A stretch of 64,000 nt of DNA from Paralithodes platypus (lineage: Eukaryota > Arthropoda > Malacostraca > Decapoda > Lithodidae): positions 41,863,600 to 41,927,599 of the forward strand of contig CM064523.1 in assembly GCA_032716605.1 (NCBI GenBank), in the 5' to 3' direction. The notes below the pieces were generated by a model, which was not told the DNA's origin, searched no databases, and worked only from the letters and a program-made list of their open reading frames with translations. The number at the start of each line of letters is the position of its first letter. Within the stretch, counting starts at the first letter, position 1. Position numbers and translations under genes: made by a program. Of the stretch, positions 20,850 through 32,839 are shown one piece after another.

Positions 20850-21287
20850 CCGAGGATTAACCTCCCATTGTAGTACCCGCACCCTCTTTACCTGACCTTA
20901 CCAAAACAGTTTCTGTATGTATGTATGTTTGTGTGCATACGTGAGCGTTTGTGTACACGGACATGTGCACACTTCCTGCATGTTCTTATGTTCCTATATA
21001 TGTATGTATATGTATGTGCGCACGTACGTGTATATACGTATGTTCTGTATATGAGTAAGTAAATAAATGTGTATATGTACTGTATATCACTTACTCTCAT
21101 GGTTGTTTTATGATAATTTGTATTCTGCACATGCATCATTATTGTATTTATTTATTTTGTTTGTAAACTAAGCTTACCATCCTCATATCTGTACATCTCA
21201 TGTTCATCCACTAAATTGTAAAATGTGTATTTTCAGCTCATGAGGCTGCCATTCTATAATAAACCATTTATTATTATTATTATTATT
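20391..21287 (+). mobile_element. Retroposon-like insertion with (ATT)n tail inside gypsy C pol
   Basis: Splits the gypsy C frame between EMPD (to 21288) and LFPACAVTRP (from 20390). Comparison with gypsy B (MACVVTRPL) shows these should be adjacent. The insert ends on plus with AATAAACCATTT and a (TTA)n tail, as LINE or SINE 3' ends do. It contains a (CA)n tract at about 20800-20846 and two copies, ~124 bases apart, of GGTTCGAGCCCGG followed by TGAGA (about 20435 and 20540), similar to a tRNA B box. No coding frame. TSD not resolved (perhaps AAT). Confidence 0.65.
20796..20847. repeat. (CA)n microsatellite
   Basis: Uninterrupted CA dinucleotides, about 26 units, inside the insertion at 20391-21287. 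Confidence 0.95.
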
Positions 21288-22130
21288 AATCTGGCATCTC
21301 CTTCTCCAGCTCTCGCGTTGCAGCACAATCAGTAGGCCTGGAAACAATTATGGGAGAATTATTCACCTTCCTTCCCGCCAAATCATTTCCTAACACAAGG
21401 TCAATTCCAGGCACTGGCAATTCATTTATCAGTCCCACCGTTACCATACCATTCACGAGCTCACTTCTCAGCTCAACAGTCATGAGAGGCACATACATAT
21501 TGCCCCCCACACCATGAATGAGGATGCTTTTGCCCTCGTGCACAAACTTCTCCAGCACCTTCGTCCTCATGAGCGTTTGTGCAGCACCTGTGTCTCTCAA
21601 GATTTTCACAGGCTTAACTTCATCATTCTTACGAACAGATCCGCACGACACAAAGGCAGCAACTGCATCATCTCTCTTTTTCCTCTCCTTCTCCTGTTCT
21701 TCCTCATTCACACAGACTTTTCCCAGGATAGACATCAGAGCTACGGATTTAAAGTCTCTCATGTACTCAGCTTTACTGTTATCCGCCAGAGGCCTCTCCC
21801 CCATGCCCTTGCGCCTCTGTTTAAGGAAACAATCACGTTCCACGTGACCATCTTTATCACAGTAGGAACACGCCACCTCCCTCCTCTCTTTCCTCTTACA
21901 TCCGCCAGCGGTAGGAGAAGCAGGGGGCTGCCATGGCTTTTCATTCCACCTTTGAGGTGGATTTTTTGGTGCCTGGGTGGTAACATTATCAGTGGTCGGT
22001 GACCTTGGTGACTCAGGGTGGTGGTAGTAATCGCTTCCTCTACCGCCGCCCGCTCTACTGTCCGGACCTACCTTGCGTGTTAGGACATATTCATCAGAGA
22101 GTGTGGCAGCCTTCTCGGGATTCAGGATAT
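21288..22130 (-). pseudogene. gag-pro: Gypsy C gag C-terminus and protease
   Basis: Minus-strand frame that resumes gag after the CR1-like insertion (LNPEKAATLSDEYVLTRK). It has a zinc knuckle CSYCDKDGHVERDC (about 21855-21896) and a retropepsin site ILRDTGAAQTLM (about 21570-21605), then GVDL/GIDLVLGNDLAG, the usual distal protease motif. The same order and motifs occur in gypsy B. Protease motifs look intact. The frame stops at the (ATT)n tail of the inserted retroposon. Confidence 0.85.
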
Positions 22131-22487
22131 CTATCTCTAGGATATCTATCCGAAGAGTTGATGGAGAAATATCGCAAGATGATCCAGCACTACAAAAACA
22201 AGTCAAGGAATATCATCATCTCAGGCATTCTCCCCAAGATCGACGCACCTGATAAATTCTACGACAAGGCCTTCAGCACAAACAGCCGACTAAAATATTT
22301 GTGTCTGAGGGAAGAAGTTGAATTCATCAACCTCTGGGACAACTTCTACAACCAGCCTACTCTGTTCCGCAAGGATGGCACTCATCTAAACCTTGTGGGT
22401 TCAGCACGCATGGGTCGTCTCCTACACGAAGCAGTCCGCAGCCATGGATCAAAAAACGCCATCAGAGAAGAAGCAGCAGTGACATAA
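22131..22487 (+). pseudogene. CR1-like ORF1, C-terminal esterase (SGNH-type) part
   Basis: The frame from about 22150 reads LMEKYRKMIQHYKNKSRNIIISGILPK and ends with DGTHLNLVGSARMGRLL. The D-G-x-H-L-N motif is the distal Asp-His block of SGNH/GDSL esterases, and the upstream IIISGILPK resembles the region before the family's Asn. Esterase domains in ORF1 of CR1-like LINEs are established (Kapitonov and Jurka). The N-terminal catalytic serine block is lost with the 5' truncation. The stop at 22487 is 84 bases before ORF2. Confidence 0.7.
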
Positions 22488-22570
22488 ATCATCCAACGCC
22501 AAGAAAAAAACAGAGGCAACCGAGGACCACCAGCAATAAGGACCGAAGACAGCGAGGACCGAGGACAGCC

Positions 22571-25426
22571 ATGAACATAAATGTAGATCCGACAAGAACC
22601 AAAAATATTATTAAAGAGCGTTCCGTGAGTTCTAAAATAACAAATTTAAAGGTTTTCTATGCAAACGCTCGTAGCATACGCAATACATTTTCAGATTTAG
22701 AGGAGATAGTGTTTACAGAAAATTATGATGTGATTGGCATAACAGAATCTTGGCTCAATACAGAAGATAGAGACTTTTTAGCAGAGTATTCACTTCCCGG
22801 TTATGTAATGTTTGAGAAAAGCCGAATAAATCGAAATGGAGGTGGCGTTTTACTTTATATCAAAGAAAGTCTTAACCCTACCCTCTTGTCAAAACCTCAA
22901 ATTGTGAACGTCGACGCATCTTTTGTGCTAATAAAGAATAATAAAGGTACAAAAATAATACTTGCATTAATATACAGACCTCCAGCTCAATCAGTGCAAA
23001 CTGACCAAGAAATTTATGAACAAATTGCAGATGTAAGTAACTCACAAGATACCGTAATTTTTGGCGACTTTAATTTACCTGTGACCAAGTGGGGCGATAC
23101 TCTTACTTCACACTCCGGACATGACTTGTATACGAACTTGCAAGAGAGTTCGCTTTATCAATTTGTTCGAACGCCAACCCGTGGTAATAACGTTCTTGAC
23201 ATTGTACTTGCAACAAAAGAAGAATTAATAGAGAATTTGAATGTTGGTGATGAATTCAGTAACAGCGACCATCGTACGATAACTTTCACTTTAAAGTTTA
23301 CTAGTAACGAACCAAATAGTAGCATCGAAAAAGTCCCTAATTTCAAGAAAGCAAACTTCCATAAACTTAGAGCTATGTTTAAAGAAACTGACTGGAGCTT
23401 TTTAATTAACAATAATGACATAAATACATCTTGGAAGTTATTCGAAACCACTTACCTAAAAGCAGTGCAAGACTGCATACCATAGAAAATACGGCGTCCA
23501 GGCCATAATAATAAGCCCAAATGGTGGAATAAAGATATTTCAAACTGCCTGCTTGCTAAAAAATTTGCTAATGATAGATTAAAATCCTCACAAAATGACG
23601 AAGAACGGGTGAAATTTGTAGAGCTACGACGCAAAGCCAAAAAGTTAATTAAGCAAAGTAAAAAGACCTTAGAGTTACATATTGCGAATCAAAGTAAAAC
23701 AAACCCGAAAGAATTCTATAGTTATATCAGAAAGAAAAAAGTAGTCACTTCAACTGTTGGACCGTTAGTCGATGAAAATGGAGAATACACCAAAGACGAA
23801 GTACAAATGAGTAATGCCCTCAATACCTTCTTTGCATCAGTTTTTACAACAGAAGACCTCAGTGATATCCCTACACCATCGCCGATTCAGATTGATAATT
23901 CAGATGTTCTAAGCAATATCACCGTTACAGAGAGAGAAGTATTGAATTGTTTAGATAAACTCAAGGTAAATAAAACGCCTGGACCTGATACAATCTCGCC
24001 TAGAGTTCTGAAGGAAGCTAAGGATGAGCTCTCCAAACCACTGACATTACTATTCAATAAATCCTTGCAGTCTGGAACTATGCCTGATCAGTGGAAGCTA
24101 GCCAACGTAACACCAATATTAAAAAAAGGCAGCAAATCCCTACCCAGTAACTATCGTCCAATTAGCTTAACCTCAGTTGTATGTAAAATGCTAGAAACGG
24201 TCATACGAGACAGACTCGTAAATCACTTAGAGGAAAATAACATACTTAAAGATACTCAACACAGCTTTCGTAAAAAACGTTCCTGTTTAACAAACCTCTT
24301 AGACTTCTTCCACGATATCCTCAACCTCTACGATGAGAGTAAAGCTGTAGATATTATATACCTTGATTTTCAAAAGGCCTTTGACAAAGTTCCCCACAAA
24401 CGTTTACTGCTAAAACTAAAAGCGCATGGAATACAAGACGGTGTGTTGAAATGGATAGAAAATTGGCTCAGCGACAGAAAGCAAAGAGTAGTCATAAACG
24501 GTAAGGCATCTAAATGGACCAATGTAAGTAGCGGGGTACCCCAGGGATCGGTACTAGGACCAATTCTCTTTCTAATTTACATCAACGACATAGATGAGGG
24601 CCTCACCTGTACAATCTCAAAATTTGCTGACGATACAAAAATTGCAAATAGCGTACTCTCAAAAGAACAAGTTGACGATATGCAACACAATCTAGATAAA
24701 TTGTCATGTTGGGCCCAAATTTGGCAAATGAGTTTCAATGCGGATAAATGTAAAGTACTACATATCGGATACCTAAATGAGAAAGCAAACTATTCGATGA
24801 ATGGCACTCAGCTTAAGAATGTAAACAGAGAAACCGATCTGGGAGTAACAATATCAAGTAACCTAAAACCGAGTCAACAATGTTCAGAAGTTGTTAAGAA
24901 GGCAAACAAAATAATTGGCTTTATATGCAGGTCATTTGAGCATAAATCCAAAGAAGTTATCCTAACCCTTTACAATTCCTTAGTCCGCCCTCTTCTGGAA
25001 TACTGCATTCAATCCTGGTGCCCTTATTACCAAAAAGATATAAACAAGCTAGAACGAGTTCAACGTAGAGTTACCAAAATGATACCTAGCCTAAAGAACA
25101 AACCATACGAAGAGCATCTTAGAGAATTAAATCTATTTCCTTTAACCCAGCGCAGATTAAGAGGTGACTTAATTCAAGTGTTCAAAATCATCAAAGGCAT
25201 CGACAATATGAACTGTAGTAAGTACTTCACTATCGACCAATCTAATTACACACGGGGAAACGGTTGCAAAATTATTGGTAAATCTTTTAACTCACACGAA
25301 TCTAAGAATTTCTTCTTCAATCGAGTTGTCAACTTGTGGAATGGGCTTCCCCGAAACGTTATAGACTGCATCACCGTTAATTCATTTAAACTCCGCGTAG
25401 ACAAATATCTCGCTTCAAACCCGTGA
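22571..25426 (+). pseudogene. CR1-like ORF2 copy 2: endonuclease and reverse transcriptase, one nonsense codon
   Basis: ATG at 22571. APE endonuclease: VFYANARSI (about residue 28), GITESWL, the GDFNLP block (about residue 164) and SDHRTITF (about 230). [41 protein letters not shown] (about 685) and a C-terminal region ending VDKYLASNP. A single in-frame TAG at 23483-23485 replaces TCG, which copies 1 and 3 show (C to A). Everything after it stays in frame, so this copy is one change from a complete ORF2. The sequence is very close to copies 1 and 3. Confidence 0.93.
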
Positions 25427-25696
25427 CTGACTGCATTTGTAAATGAATAACTTAATTTTATCCCCCCCTCAGTTACTAACCCATCTGTCCCCTACTAACT
25501 TCCTAATTCTTCCACGGACATTAGTTCCAGGGCAGTAATTCCCTTTCCAATGTTCCCTTACCCACTCTAAACCACTGTTTGGACACTTGATCCTCAGTGT
25601 TTTGGAGGACAAGCAACCTAGAAGGGTCACTAGATCTGTTGTTGCTTGATTTCCTTTGTACTCCTTTGTACTTTGTACTTTGTACTCCTTTGATAT

Positions 25697-26603
25697 GTGA
25701 AGCTATGTCTCTGTGTATTGTTCTACAGAAATCCTCCAAAAGAAAGAGCTCAAACATTTTCTCATAGTTACCTTGAATATCCCGAGAACGCAGCCACCTG
25801 TTTAGTTACTTTTTCTTCTCATACATGAACTCCACATGCGTCAAATGACCAGGTTTATTGTGATTCCTAAACAGCAAATGGTAAGCTTCAGGCACTAATT
25901 CGTAGGCACGTAGAATGGTCCCTTTTACAGTCTCATAATCGCCACTTATAGATACGGTAAGAGCAGTGTAGGCGGCAAGAGCCTTTCCCTTTAACCCACT
26001 TTGCAACAAGAGAGCCCATTTATCCCCAGGCCAGTCCATGTTACTCGTGACTTTCTCAAAAGCCAAAAAATACCCAGTTGGATCTGCCTCGTTGAACGTC
26101 GGCACCATGCGAACGTGCTTAGTGACATCAAACACCTTTCCGCCCCCTGGCACGTGCCGTGTCTCACCTGTCCCGTTACTCGCCCCATTATCACACTCGA
26201 GTTTCCTCTCCTCCACTTTCAGCCTCGCCTCTTCTACTTGAAGTCTCGCCTGTTCTGTCTGTTGTTTGGCCCGTTCTGTCTGTTGTGTTTCCTGTTCTAC
26301 TTGAGGTCTCACCTGTTCTGTCTGTTGTTTGGCTAACTTCAGTTGCATTCTGAGCAACTCCATCTGGTCGTTTGTGTTCTGTGCCAACTGTGATTGTTGT
26401 GTGTCTGTCACAGTCTGCACCCCATTTGCAGCTAACCCATCCCTGGTGGCTTCTAACCCATCCCTGGTGGCGGAAACTAGCCCCAATCTCCCTAACACCC
26501 ACTCCAATAACTCCGCCGTAGTGTCAGAGATTGCGTTATCAATCTCCAACTTGTCTGCCACCAATTTAAGCTCCTGCTTAGACAGACTAAGAGACATTTT
26601 CAT
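25697..26603 (-). pseudogene. gag: Gypsy C gag, N-terminal part with SCAN-like capsid region
   Basis: ATG at 26603 (minus). A basic/hydrophobic N-terminus is followed by a long Q/E-rich heptad-like coiled coil (about residues 75-150: repeated KQQTEQ, LQVEEARLKVEERK). The capsid-like part FNEADPTGYFLAFEKV...YELVPEAYHLLFRN then parallels gypsy B. Similarity to SCAN capsid folds begins at the end of this segment and continues across a stop at 25806-25808 (frame disturbed) to MFELFLLEDFCRTIH, where the CR1-like LINE interrupts it. Same arrangement as gypsy B, but substitutions and stops show decay. Confidence 0.8.
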
Positions 26604-26892
26604 AAGTGGGATCTGAGCGAAGAAACCCTTCTACGCCCTCATCGCTCATAAGAAACATCTTGGCCTGGTTTAATTGATCCGATTAAAGCAAAACAAAATC
26701 GAAGTCATGTACCAGAAACGAGAGATGAGCAGTAATACAGTACACCAACAAATCGTCTCAGCGTCATTCCAGTGAAAAACATAAATACACAGATTTAAAA
26801 AATGCTTAAGTTCGATTCCCGGTGAACAGTCATGAACAAAAAGACAAGTCCCTAGTGTGGGTACAAGTTCGCTAAATCCTAAGCAAGGTCGC
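26604..26892 (-). other. Gypsy C 5' leader with primer-binding site
   Basis: Untranslated leader between the 5' LTR and gag, cut from the LTR by the RTE insertion. At 26883-26894 the minus strand reads TGGCGACCTTGC, identical to the site of gypsy B at 42942-42953. The first eight bases match the complement of the 3' end of arthropod tRNA-Arg (TGGCGACC), a known gypsy primer. Confidence 0.75.
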
Positions 26893-26924
26893 CAAATTCT
26901 TGTTCTATCTATCTATCTATCTAT

Positions 26925-29900
26925 CTATTGCCTGACGCCGTGATCCCCGAAGGGGTGGCCACGAACGAACCGCCCCCATGCACCTCTGTCCCCAGTCAGT
27001 CGACGCCCCTCCCCCCAACCAGCACCGCCTTCGTTCATGTACTTCCTCACTCCATCCTTCCACCTCTCATTCGGTCTACCTCTCCCTCTCTGTCCCTCCA
27101 CCTCGCTCTCATACACCCTCTTAGTCATTCTCTCGCTTTCCATACGTTCCATATGGCCGAACCATCTCAAGTTGTTCCTTTTCACACTTTCCAGCACATC
27201 TACCTCCACACCACACCTCCTTCTTACTTCCTCATTAGTCTGTCTATCCCTCCATGTAACTCCGCACGCACTCCTTAACCCTTAATTAGCGGCGAGCAAC
27301 ATAAGTCGAGTTAAATAAAGCTGGACTATGTGGCGGCGCTCGACATAGGTCGAGTGGCAATTTCAGCACGTAATGTGGCTGAGAGAGAGAGACAAGTGGT
27401 GGCAGGAGACTAGCGAGCGTATGACTGCTCCAGACCACCGCGGCGAACCTACTGACACAAATCTCAGCTCCCTCCTCCCTCTCTCACTCGCTACATACTC
27501 AATTATGTACTGAAAGTACCGAATTACCTGCTTTTTGCACTCGCGTTGCACGGTTATTGCAAGAAAACTATCCATCATACAAGGATCGTTATGGTGTCAT
27601 TCGAAAGCTCTGTTTATGCCCTTTCAGGGATAGGTACTTGTTTTACGTTCTGGGTCTTATTTAGGCATGAAAATGATCACGTAAACAGCCCTATTTTGGC
27701 TAAAAACACCCCGCTGTGCGGTACACATAAATAAACCGCATAGGCCGCTCGTAAGGTGTTAAGTAATTCATTTCCACTGCTCTCACTCTTGGTCTGAGTC
27801 TCTCAACCAACGTCCATGCTTCGCTTACGTAAGTCAGTGTCGGGATTACCACACTGTCATGCAAGGACTTCTTCACTTCCATACTGACCACCCTATTTCT
27901 TGTTACTGCTTTTAGCGTTCCTACAACCCTCTTCCCCTGTTGTACCCTCTCCCGCACTTCTTCATCTATAGTCCCATCTTTACTCAACACACTGCCCAGA
28001 TACTTAAGAGTTGACGATCTCCATAGCCTGACCGTTCAGCTTCACCTCACACTCTGTGACTTCACCCCTTTCGAAGACCATAACCTTGCTCTTCCCCGCA
28101 TTTACCTTCAAATTCCGTTTTTCGCACACTGTTCCAAACTCATTTACCAGACCCTGCAACTCCCATTCATTATCACTCATCAGAACTGTATCATCCGCAA
28201 ACAGCAGTATAGGTAGCTTCCACTCAATTCCCTCCCTTTTCAGCGATACACCAACATCCACTGCTCTTGATAGTATTTCTTTCATGACTCCATCCATATA
28301 TACAGTAAACAACCACAGGGACATCACACACCCCTGTTTCAAACCAACATTCAGGTCAAAGAACTCGCTCTGCTCACTCTCCACACGTACTGCCGCCTTT
28401 GCACCCTCATACATGCTCTTCACTGCTTTCAGCATTGCCCTCTACTCCGTATATTCTAAGTACTTTCCACAAACCTTCTCTATCCACTCTGTCATAGGCC
28501 TTCTCCAAGTCCATAAAGGCAACATACACCTTTTGTTTCTTCTCCAGATACTTCTCCACAACACAATTCAGGGTAAAAATCTGATCTACACATCCTCTTC
28601 CCTTCCTAAAACCTCCCTGCTCGTCGCCTATCCATTTCTCCATTCTCACTCTCACTCTCTCAATCACTACCCTACTGTATACCTTCCCTACTACGCTTAG
28701 AAGACATATTCCTCGGTGGTTACCACACACTCCTCTTTCCCCTTTGCCCTTATATAGGGGGACTATTATGCCAGTCTTCCAGTAATCGGGTGCACTCCCC
28801 TTCTCCCATGCTAGTTTGCACATGTTCCATACCCATTCTATCACTATCTCACTACCATACCTCAACATTTCCCCACCATTCCAACTCCATCTGTTCCTAG
28901 TGCTTTCCCCAACTTCACTCTTTTCATGGCTTCCCACACTTCTGACCTCCTGATCCCCACCTCCTCCTCCACTACTTCTCTTCTTCTCCCTCCCATACCA
29001 TATCCAGCTATGTTTGCTGGCTCTTCATTCCTTACATTTAGCAACTCACTGAAGTACTCCCTCCATCTTTCGACTCTCTCTTGCTTCTCGGCTAGCATTC
29101 TCCCATTCTTATCTTTCACACCCTTACTGTTTCCCTTGCTACCTTCCCTAACTTTCTTGACTTCTTTCCAGAACAGTTTCTTACTCTCCCTCCATTTTAC
29201 ACTCAGATTCCTTCCAAATTCCTCATCTACTCTTCTCTTACTTTCCTTCACTACTCTCTTCACCACCCTCTTACTCTCCACGTACCTCGCTCGTTTCTGT
29301 CTCTCGGAATCTTCATTCCCTCTACTACCCAACCACTCTCTATATGCTTTCTTCTTTTCTTCCACAGCTATTTTTACCTCTTCTGTCCACCATGCTGTAC
29401 CTTTAACTCCCCTCCCTCTTCTCCTCACTCCACACACCTCCTCACATGCTGCACAGATCTCATCCTTAAACACCTTGCTCATCTCCTCCACTTCCTCCAT
29501 AACTTCCAGGTCTAACCCACCTAGTCGTCTTTCCACTGCTCTCCTGTACTCCTCCCTGACTTCCTCCTCCTGCAACCTCTCCACCCTCCTCACCATTCCA
29601 CCCTCCTCTCGCCTCCCTCCAGCTCTCCTCACCCACTTATTTTGTATCCTAAACTTAGCTACCACTACATAATGATCAGACAGACCCCCTCCAATACCCC
29701 TATACACCCTAGCATCCATCACAGATTTCTTCATTCGTTCATCCACACATACATAATCAATCGATGACTTTCGTTCCACCACTGTCTTATCCTTCATCGT
29801 CAACATCCGTTTCCACGTGTACCTGTGGATCATTCTGTGTCGGAAGAAGGTGTTGGCTATCCACAGCCTCCTCCCCACACATACGTCCACAAGTGCACTG

Positions 29901-29944
29901 CCATTCCCATTCACCTCTGATGGTACCCCCCACCCTCCCACCAC
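26925..29944 (-). pseudogene. RTE reverse transcriptase and rest of endonuclease
   Basis: Pieces in order on the minus strand: VVGGWGVPSEVN (continuing the endonuclease), SSIDYVCVDERM and SDHYVVVAKF (about 29640-29760), linker, GKALGTDGV, then RT: IIVPLYKGKGERGVCGNHRGICLLSV, AFMDLEKAYDRVD (about 28500), LKQGCVMSLWLF, the catalytic LFADDTVLM (about 28190), and a C-terminal part MNYLRSACGVTWRDR with VERMESERMTKR and GRGRPNERWKDGV. The frame changes at about 28900, 28430 and 28000. The MITE interrupts the MNYL/RSACGV segment; its removal with one TTAA leaves the frame continuous. Confidence 0.88.
27279..27758 (+). mobile_element. MITE T2 copy 1 (480 bp, TTAA duplication) inside RTE
   Basis: TTAA at 27275-27278 and 27759-27762. 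Ends CCCTTAATTAGCGGC and the complement CACCTTACGAGCGGC. A second copy lies inverted at 48982-49448. Without it the RTE frame is continuous. CCC-type ends plus TTAA are the piggyBac signature. No coding capacity. Confidence 0.85.
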
Positions 29945-31909
29945 TTACCTAAAAGCAGTGCAAGACTGCATACCATCGAAAATACGGCGTCCAGGCCATA
30001 ATAATAAGCCCAAATGGTGGAATAAAGATATTTCAAACTGCCTGCTTGCTAAAAAATTTGCTAATGATAGATTAAAATCCTCACAAAATGACGAAGAACG
30101 GGTGAAATTTGTAGAGCTACGACGCAAAGCCAAAAGTTAATTAAGCAAAGTAAAAAGACCCTAGAGTTACATATTGCGAATCAAAGTAAAACAAACCCGA
30201 AAGAATTCTATAGTTATATCAGAAAGAAAAAAGTAGTTACTTCAACTGTTGGACCGTTAGTCGATGAAAATGGAGAATACACCAAAGACGAAGTACAAAT
30301 GAGTAATGCCCTCAATACCTTCTTTGCATCAGTTTTTACAACAGAAGACCTCAGTGATATCCCTACACCATCGCTGATTCAGATTGATAATTCAGATGTT
30401 CTAAGCAATATCACCGTTACTGAGAGAGAAGTATTGAATTGTTTAGATAAACTCAAGGTAAATAAAACGCCTGGAACTGATACAATCTCGCCTAGAGTTC
30501 TAAATGAAGCTAAGGATGAGCTCTCCAAACCACTGACATTACTATTCAATAAATCCTTGCAGTCTGGAACTATGCCTGATCAGTGGAAGATAGCCAACGT
30601 AACACCGATATTCAAAAAAGGCAGCAAATCCCTACCCAGTAACTATCGTCCAATTAGCTTAACCTCAGTTGTATGTAAAATGCTAGAAACGGTCATAAGA
30701 GACAGACTCGTAAATCACTTAGAGGAAAATAACATGCTTAAAGATACTCAACACGGCTTTCGTAAAAAACGTTCCTGTTTAACAAACCTCTTAGACTTCT
30801 TCCACGATATCCTCAACCTCTACGATGAGAGTAAAGCTGTAGATATTATATACCTTGATTTTCAAAAGGCCTTTGACAAAGTTCCCCACAAACGTTTACT
30901 GCTAAAACTAAAAGCGCATGGAATACAAGACGGTGTGTTGAAATGGATAGAAAATTGGCTCAGCGACAGAAAGCAAAGAGTAGTCATAAACGGTAAGGCA
31001 TCTAAATGGACCAATGTAAGTAGCGGGGTACCCCAGGGATCGGTACTAGGACCAATTCTCTTTCTAATTTACATCAACGACATAGATGAGGGTCTCACCT
31101 GTACAATCTCAAAATTTGCTGACGATACAAAAATTGCAAATAGCGTACTCTCAAAAGATCAAGTTGACGGTATGCAACACAATCTAGATAAATTGTCACA
31201 TTGGGCCCAAATTTCGCAAATGAGTTTCAATGCGGATAAATGTAAAGTACTACATATCGGATACCTAAATGAGAAAGCAAACTATTCGATGAATGGCACT
31301 CAGCTTAAGAATGTAAACAGAGAACCCGATCTGGGAGTATCAATATCGAGTAACCTAAAACCGAGTCAACAATGTTCAGAAGTTGTTAAGAAGGCAAACA
31401 AAATAATTGGCTTTATAGGCAGATCATTTGAGCATAAATCCAAAGACGTAATCCTAACCCTTTACAATTCCTTAGTCCGCCCTCTTCTGGAATACTGCGT
31501 TCAATGCTGGTGCCCTTATTACCAAAAAGACATAAACAAGCTAGAACGAGTTCAACGTAGAGTTACCAAAATGATAACTAGCCTAAAGAACAAACCATAC
31601 GAAGAGCGTCTTAGAGAATTAAATCTATTTCCTTTAACCCAGCGCAGATTAAGAGGTGACTTAATTCAAGTGTTCAAAATCATCAAAGGCATCGACAATA
31701 TGAACTGTAGTAAGTACTTCACTATCGACCAATCTAATTACACGCGGGGAAACGGTTGCAAAATTATTGGTAAATCTTTTAACTCACACGAATCTAAGAA
31801 TTTCTTCTTCAATCGAGTTGTCAACTTGTGGAATGGGCTTCCCCGAGACGTTATAGACTGCAGCACCGTTGATTCATTTAAATTCCGCCTAGACAAATAT
31901 CTCGCATGA
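29945..31909 (+). pseudogene. CR1-like ORF2 copy 3: reverse transcriptase
   Basis: Starts after the endonuclease. One A is missing at about 30134 relative to copy 2, giving a stop after KAKS; the correct frame is open again and runs to 31909, ending FRLDKYLA. RT motifs: [39 protein letters not shown]. The codon that is TAG in copy 2 is TCG here. A handful of substitutions separate it from copy 2 (for example PGTDT for PGPDT). Confidence 0.9.
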
Positions 31910-32158
31910 AACCCGCGACTAACTGCGTTTGTACATGAATAACTTTATTTTATCCTCCCCTCAGTTACTAACCCATATGTCCCCTACTAACTCCCTAGTC
32001 CTGCCACGTTAGTGGCAGGGCAGTAGTTCCCTTTCCAATGTTCCCTTACCCCCTCTAAACCACTGTTTGGACACTTGATCCTCAGTGTTTTGGAGGACAA
32101 GCAGCCTAGAAGGGTCACTAGATATGTTGTTGCTTGATTTCCTTTGTACTCCTTTGTA
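29945..32158 (+). mobile_element. CR1-like LINE copy 3 (5'-truncated) inside RTE
   Basis: Same family as copies 1 and 2, starting in ORF2 at the segment equal to 23453 of copy 2, and ending with CCTTTGTACT units. RTE sequence resumes on both sides; a short CAC (29942-29944 and 32159-32161) may be the target duplication, but the left border is ambiguous because the sequences overlap by chance. Confidence 0.9.
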
Positions 32159-32700
32159 CACTCCCTCAACTTTCCTATCACCCACCTTACCATTCATATC
32201 CCCCATCCGAAATATTCTTTCGTTCTTGTCAAACTTCTCCAGGCACGCCTCCACATTCATCCAGAACTCCTCTTTCTTTCTTTCAAGTATATCCTCTGTC
32301 GGGGCATACACGCATACAATCACCCACGTTTGTATTCCTACTTTCATTCTCACCCATACAATCCTTGAACCCACAGACCCATACTCTCTTACACATTCCT
32401 TCCATTTGCTACTTACAATCAAACATGAACCTTCTCTCGCTGTTCCTTCACTCACTCCAGCACACACACCCATTCCACACTCCCACTCTCTCACATCTGA
32501 ACCTTTCCATTTGGTCTCTGTCATTCCACATACATCCAGCCGGGCATTCACAAACACTTCCAGAACCTCTCTCTCTTTTGTGCCATCATTCATGCCACTA
32601 ACATTCCACGTAGCCATTCTCAGAATGTCCGAAGGCATGTCCTTAGTCGGTCGTGGTTCATCAACGTTGGTTCCGTCCGCATCCGAGGCTGTTCGTTCGT
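32159..32700 (-). pseudogene. RTE endonuclease, N-terminal part
   Basis: Minus-strand frame beginning MPSDILRMATWNVSGM (ATG at 32638; a further in-frame run reaches about 32700). Motifs: ATWNVSG, the catalytic MTETKWKG, VCVYAPTED, and GDMNGKVGDR near the LINE insertion. These are the APE endonuclease blocks of RTE-clade elements. The frame continues at 29944 after the inserted CR1-like copy. Confidence 0.88.
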
Positions 32701-32839
32701 TTTTCTTTGCTTAAATATTTTTTCCGGGTGGGGGTCGCAAGCCCACCGACCCAACATCTTTAGTCGCCTCTTACAACACGCAGAAGACACGTGGGGCATA
32801 TTCTATTCCCTAACCCCAGGGGGAATTCAAACAAATTCT

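Larger units (their letters stand above)
22131..25691 (+). mobile_element. CR1-like LINE copy 2 (near full length, esterase-type ORF1)
   Basis: Inserted antisense to gypsy C gag with target duplication GATAT at 22126-22130 and 25692-25696. It contains the C-terminal part of ORF1 (to 22487), ORF2 (22571-25426) and a 3' UTR ending in the 10 bp units TTTGTACTCC. The 5' end is truncated inside ORF1. The family has two more copies in the window (8005-14190 minus, 29945-32158 plus), each 5'-truncated at a different point, as expected of target-primed reverse transcription. Confidence 0.92.
26905..32831 (-). mobile_element. RTE-clade LINE inserted at the gypsy C primer-binding site
   Basis: Minus-strand non-LTR element with a 12 bp target duplication, CAAATTCTTGTT, at 26893-26904 and 32832-32843. 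The right copy overlaps the start of the 5' LTR. The 3' end (26905-26931) is a (TATC)n tail, typical of RTE. It codes for an endonuclease (32159-32700) and RT (26925-29944). Later insertions are a CR1-like LINE (29945-32158) and a TTAA MITE (27279-27758). The 5' region at 32700-32831 is a GC-rich leader without a frame. Confidence 0.9.

Noticed and set aside
28926..29672. Plus-strand 248-codon S/L/P-rich frame
   Set aside because: Antisense shadow of the RTE polymerase on the minus strand.
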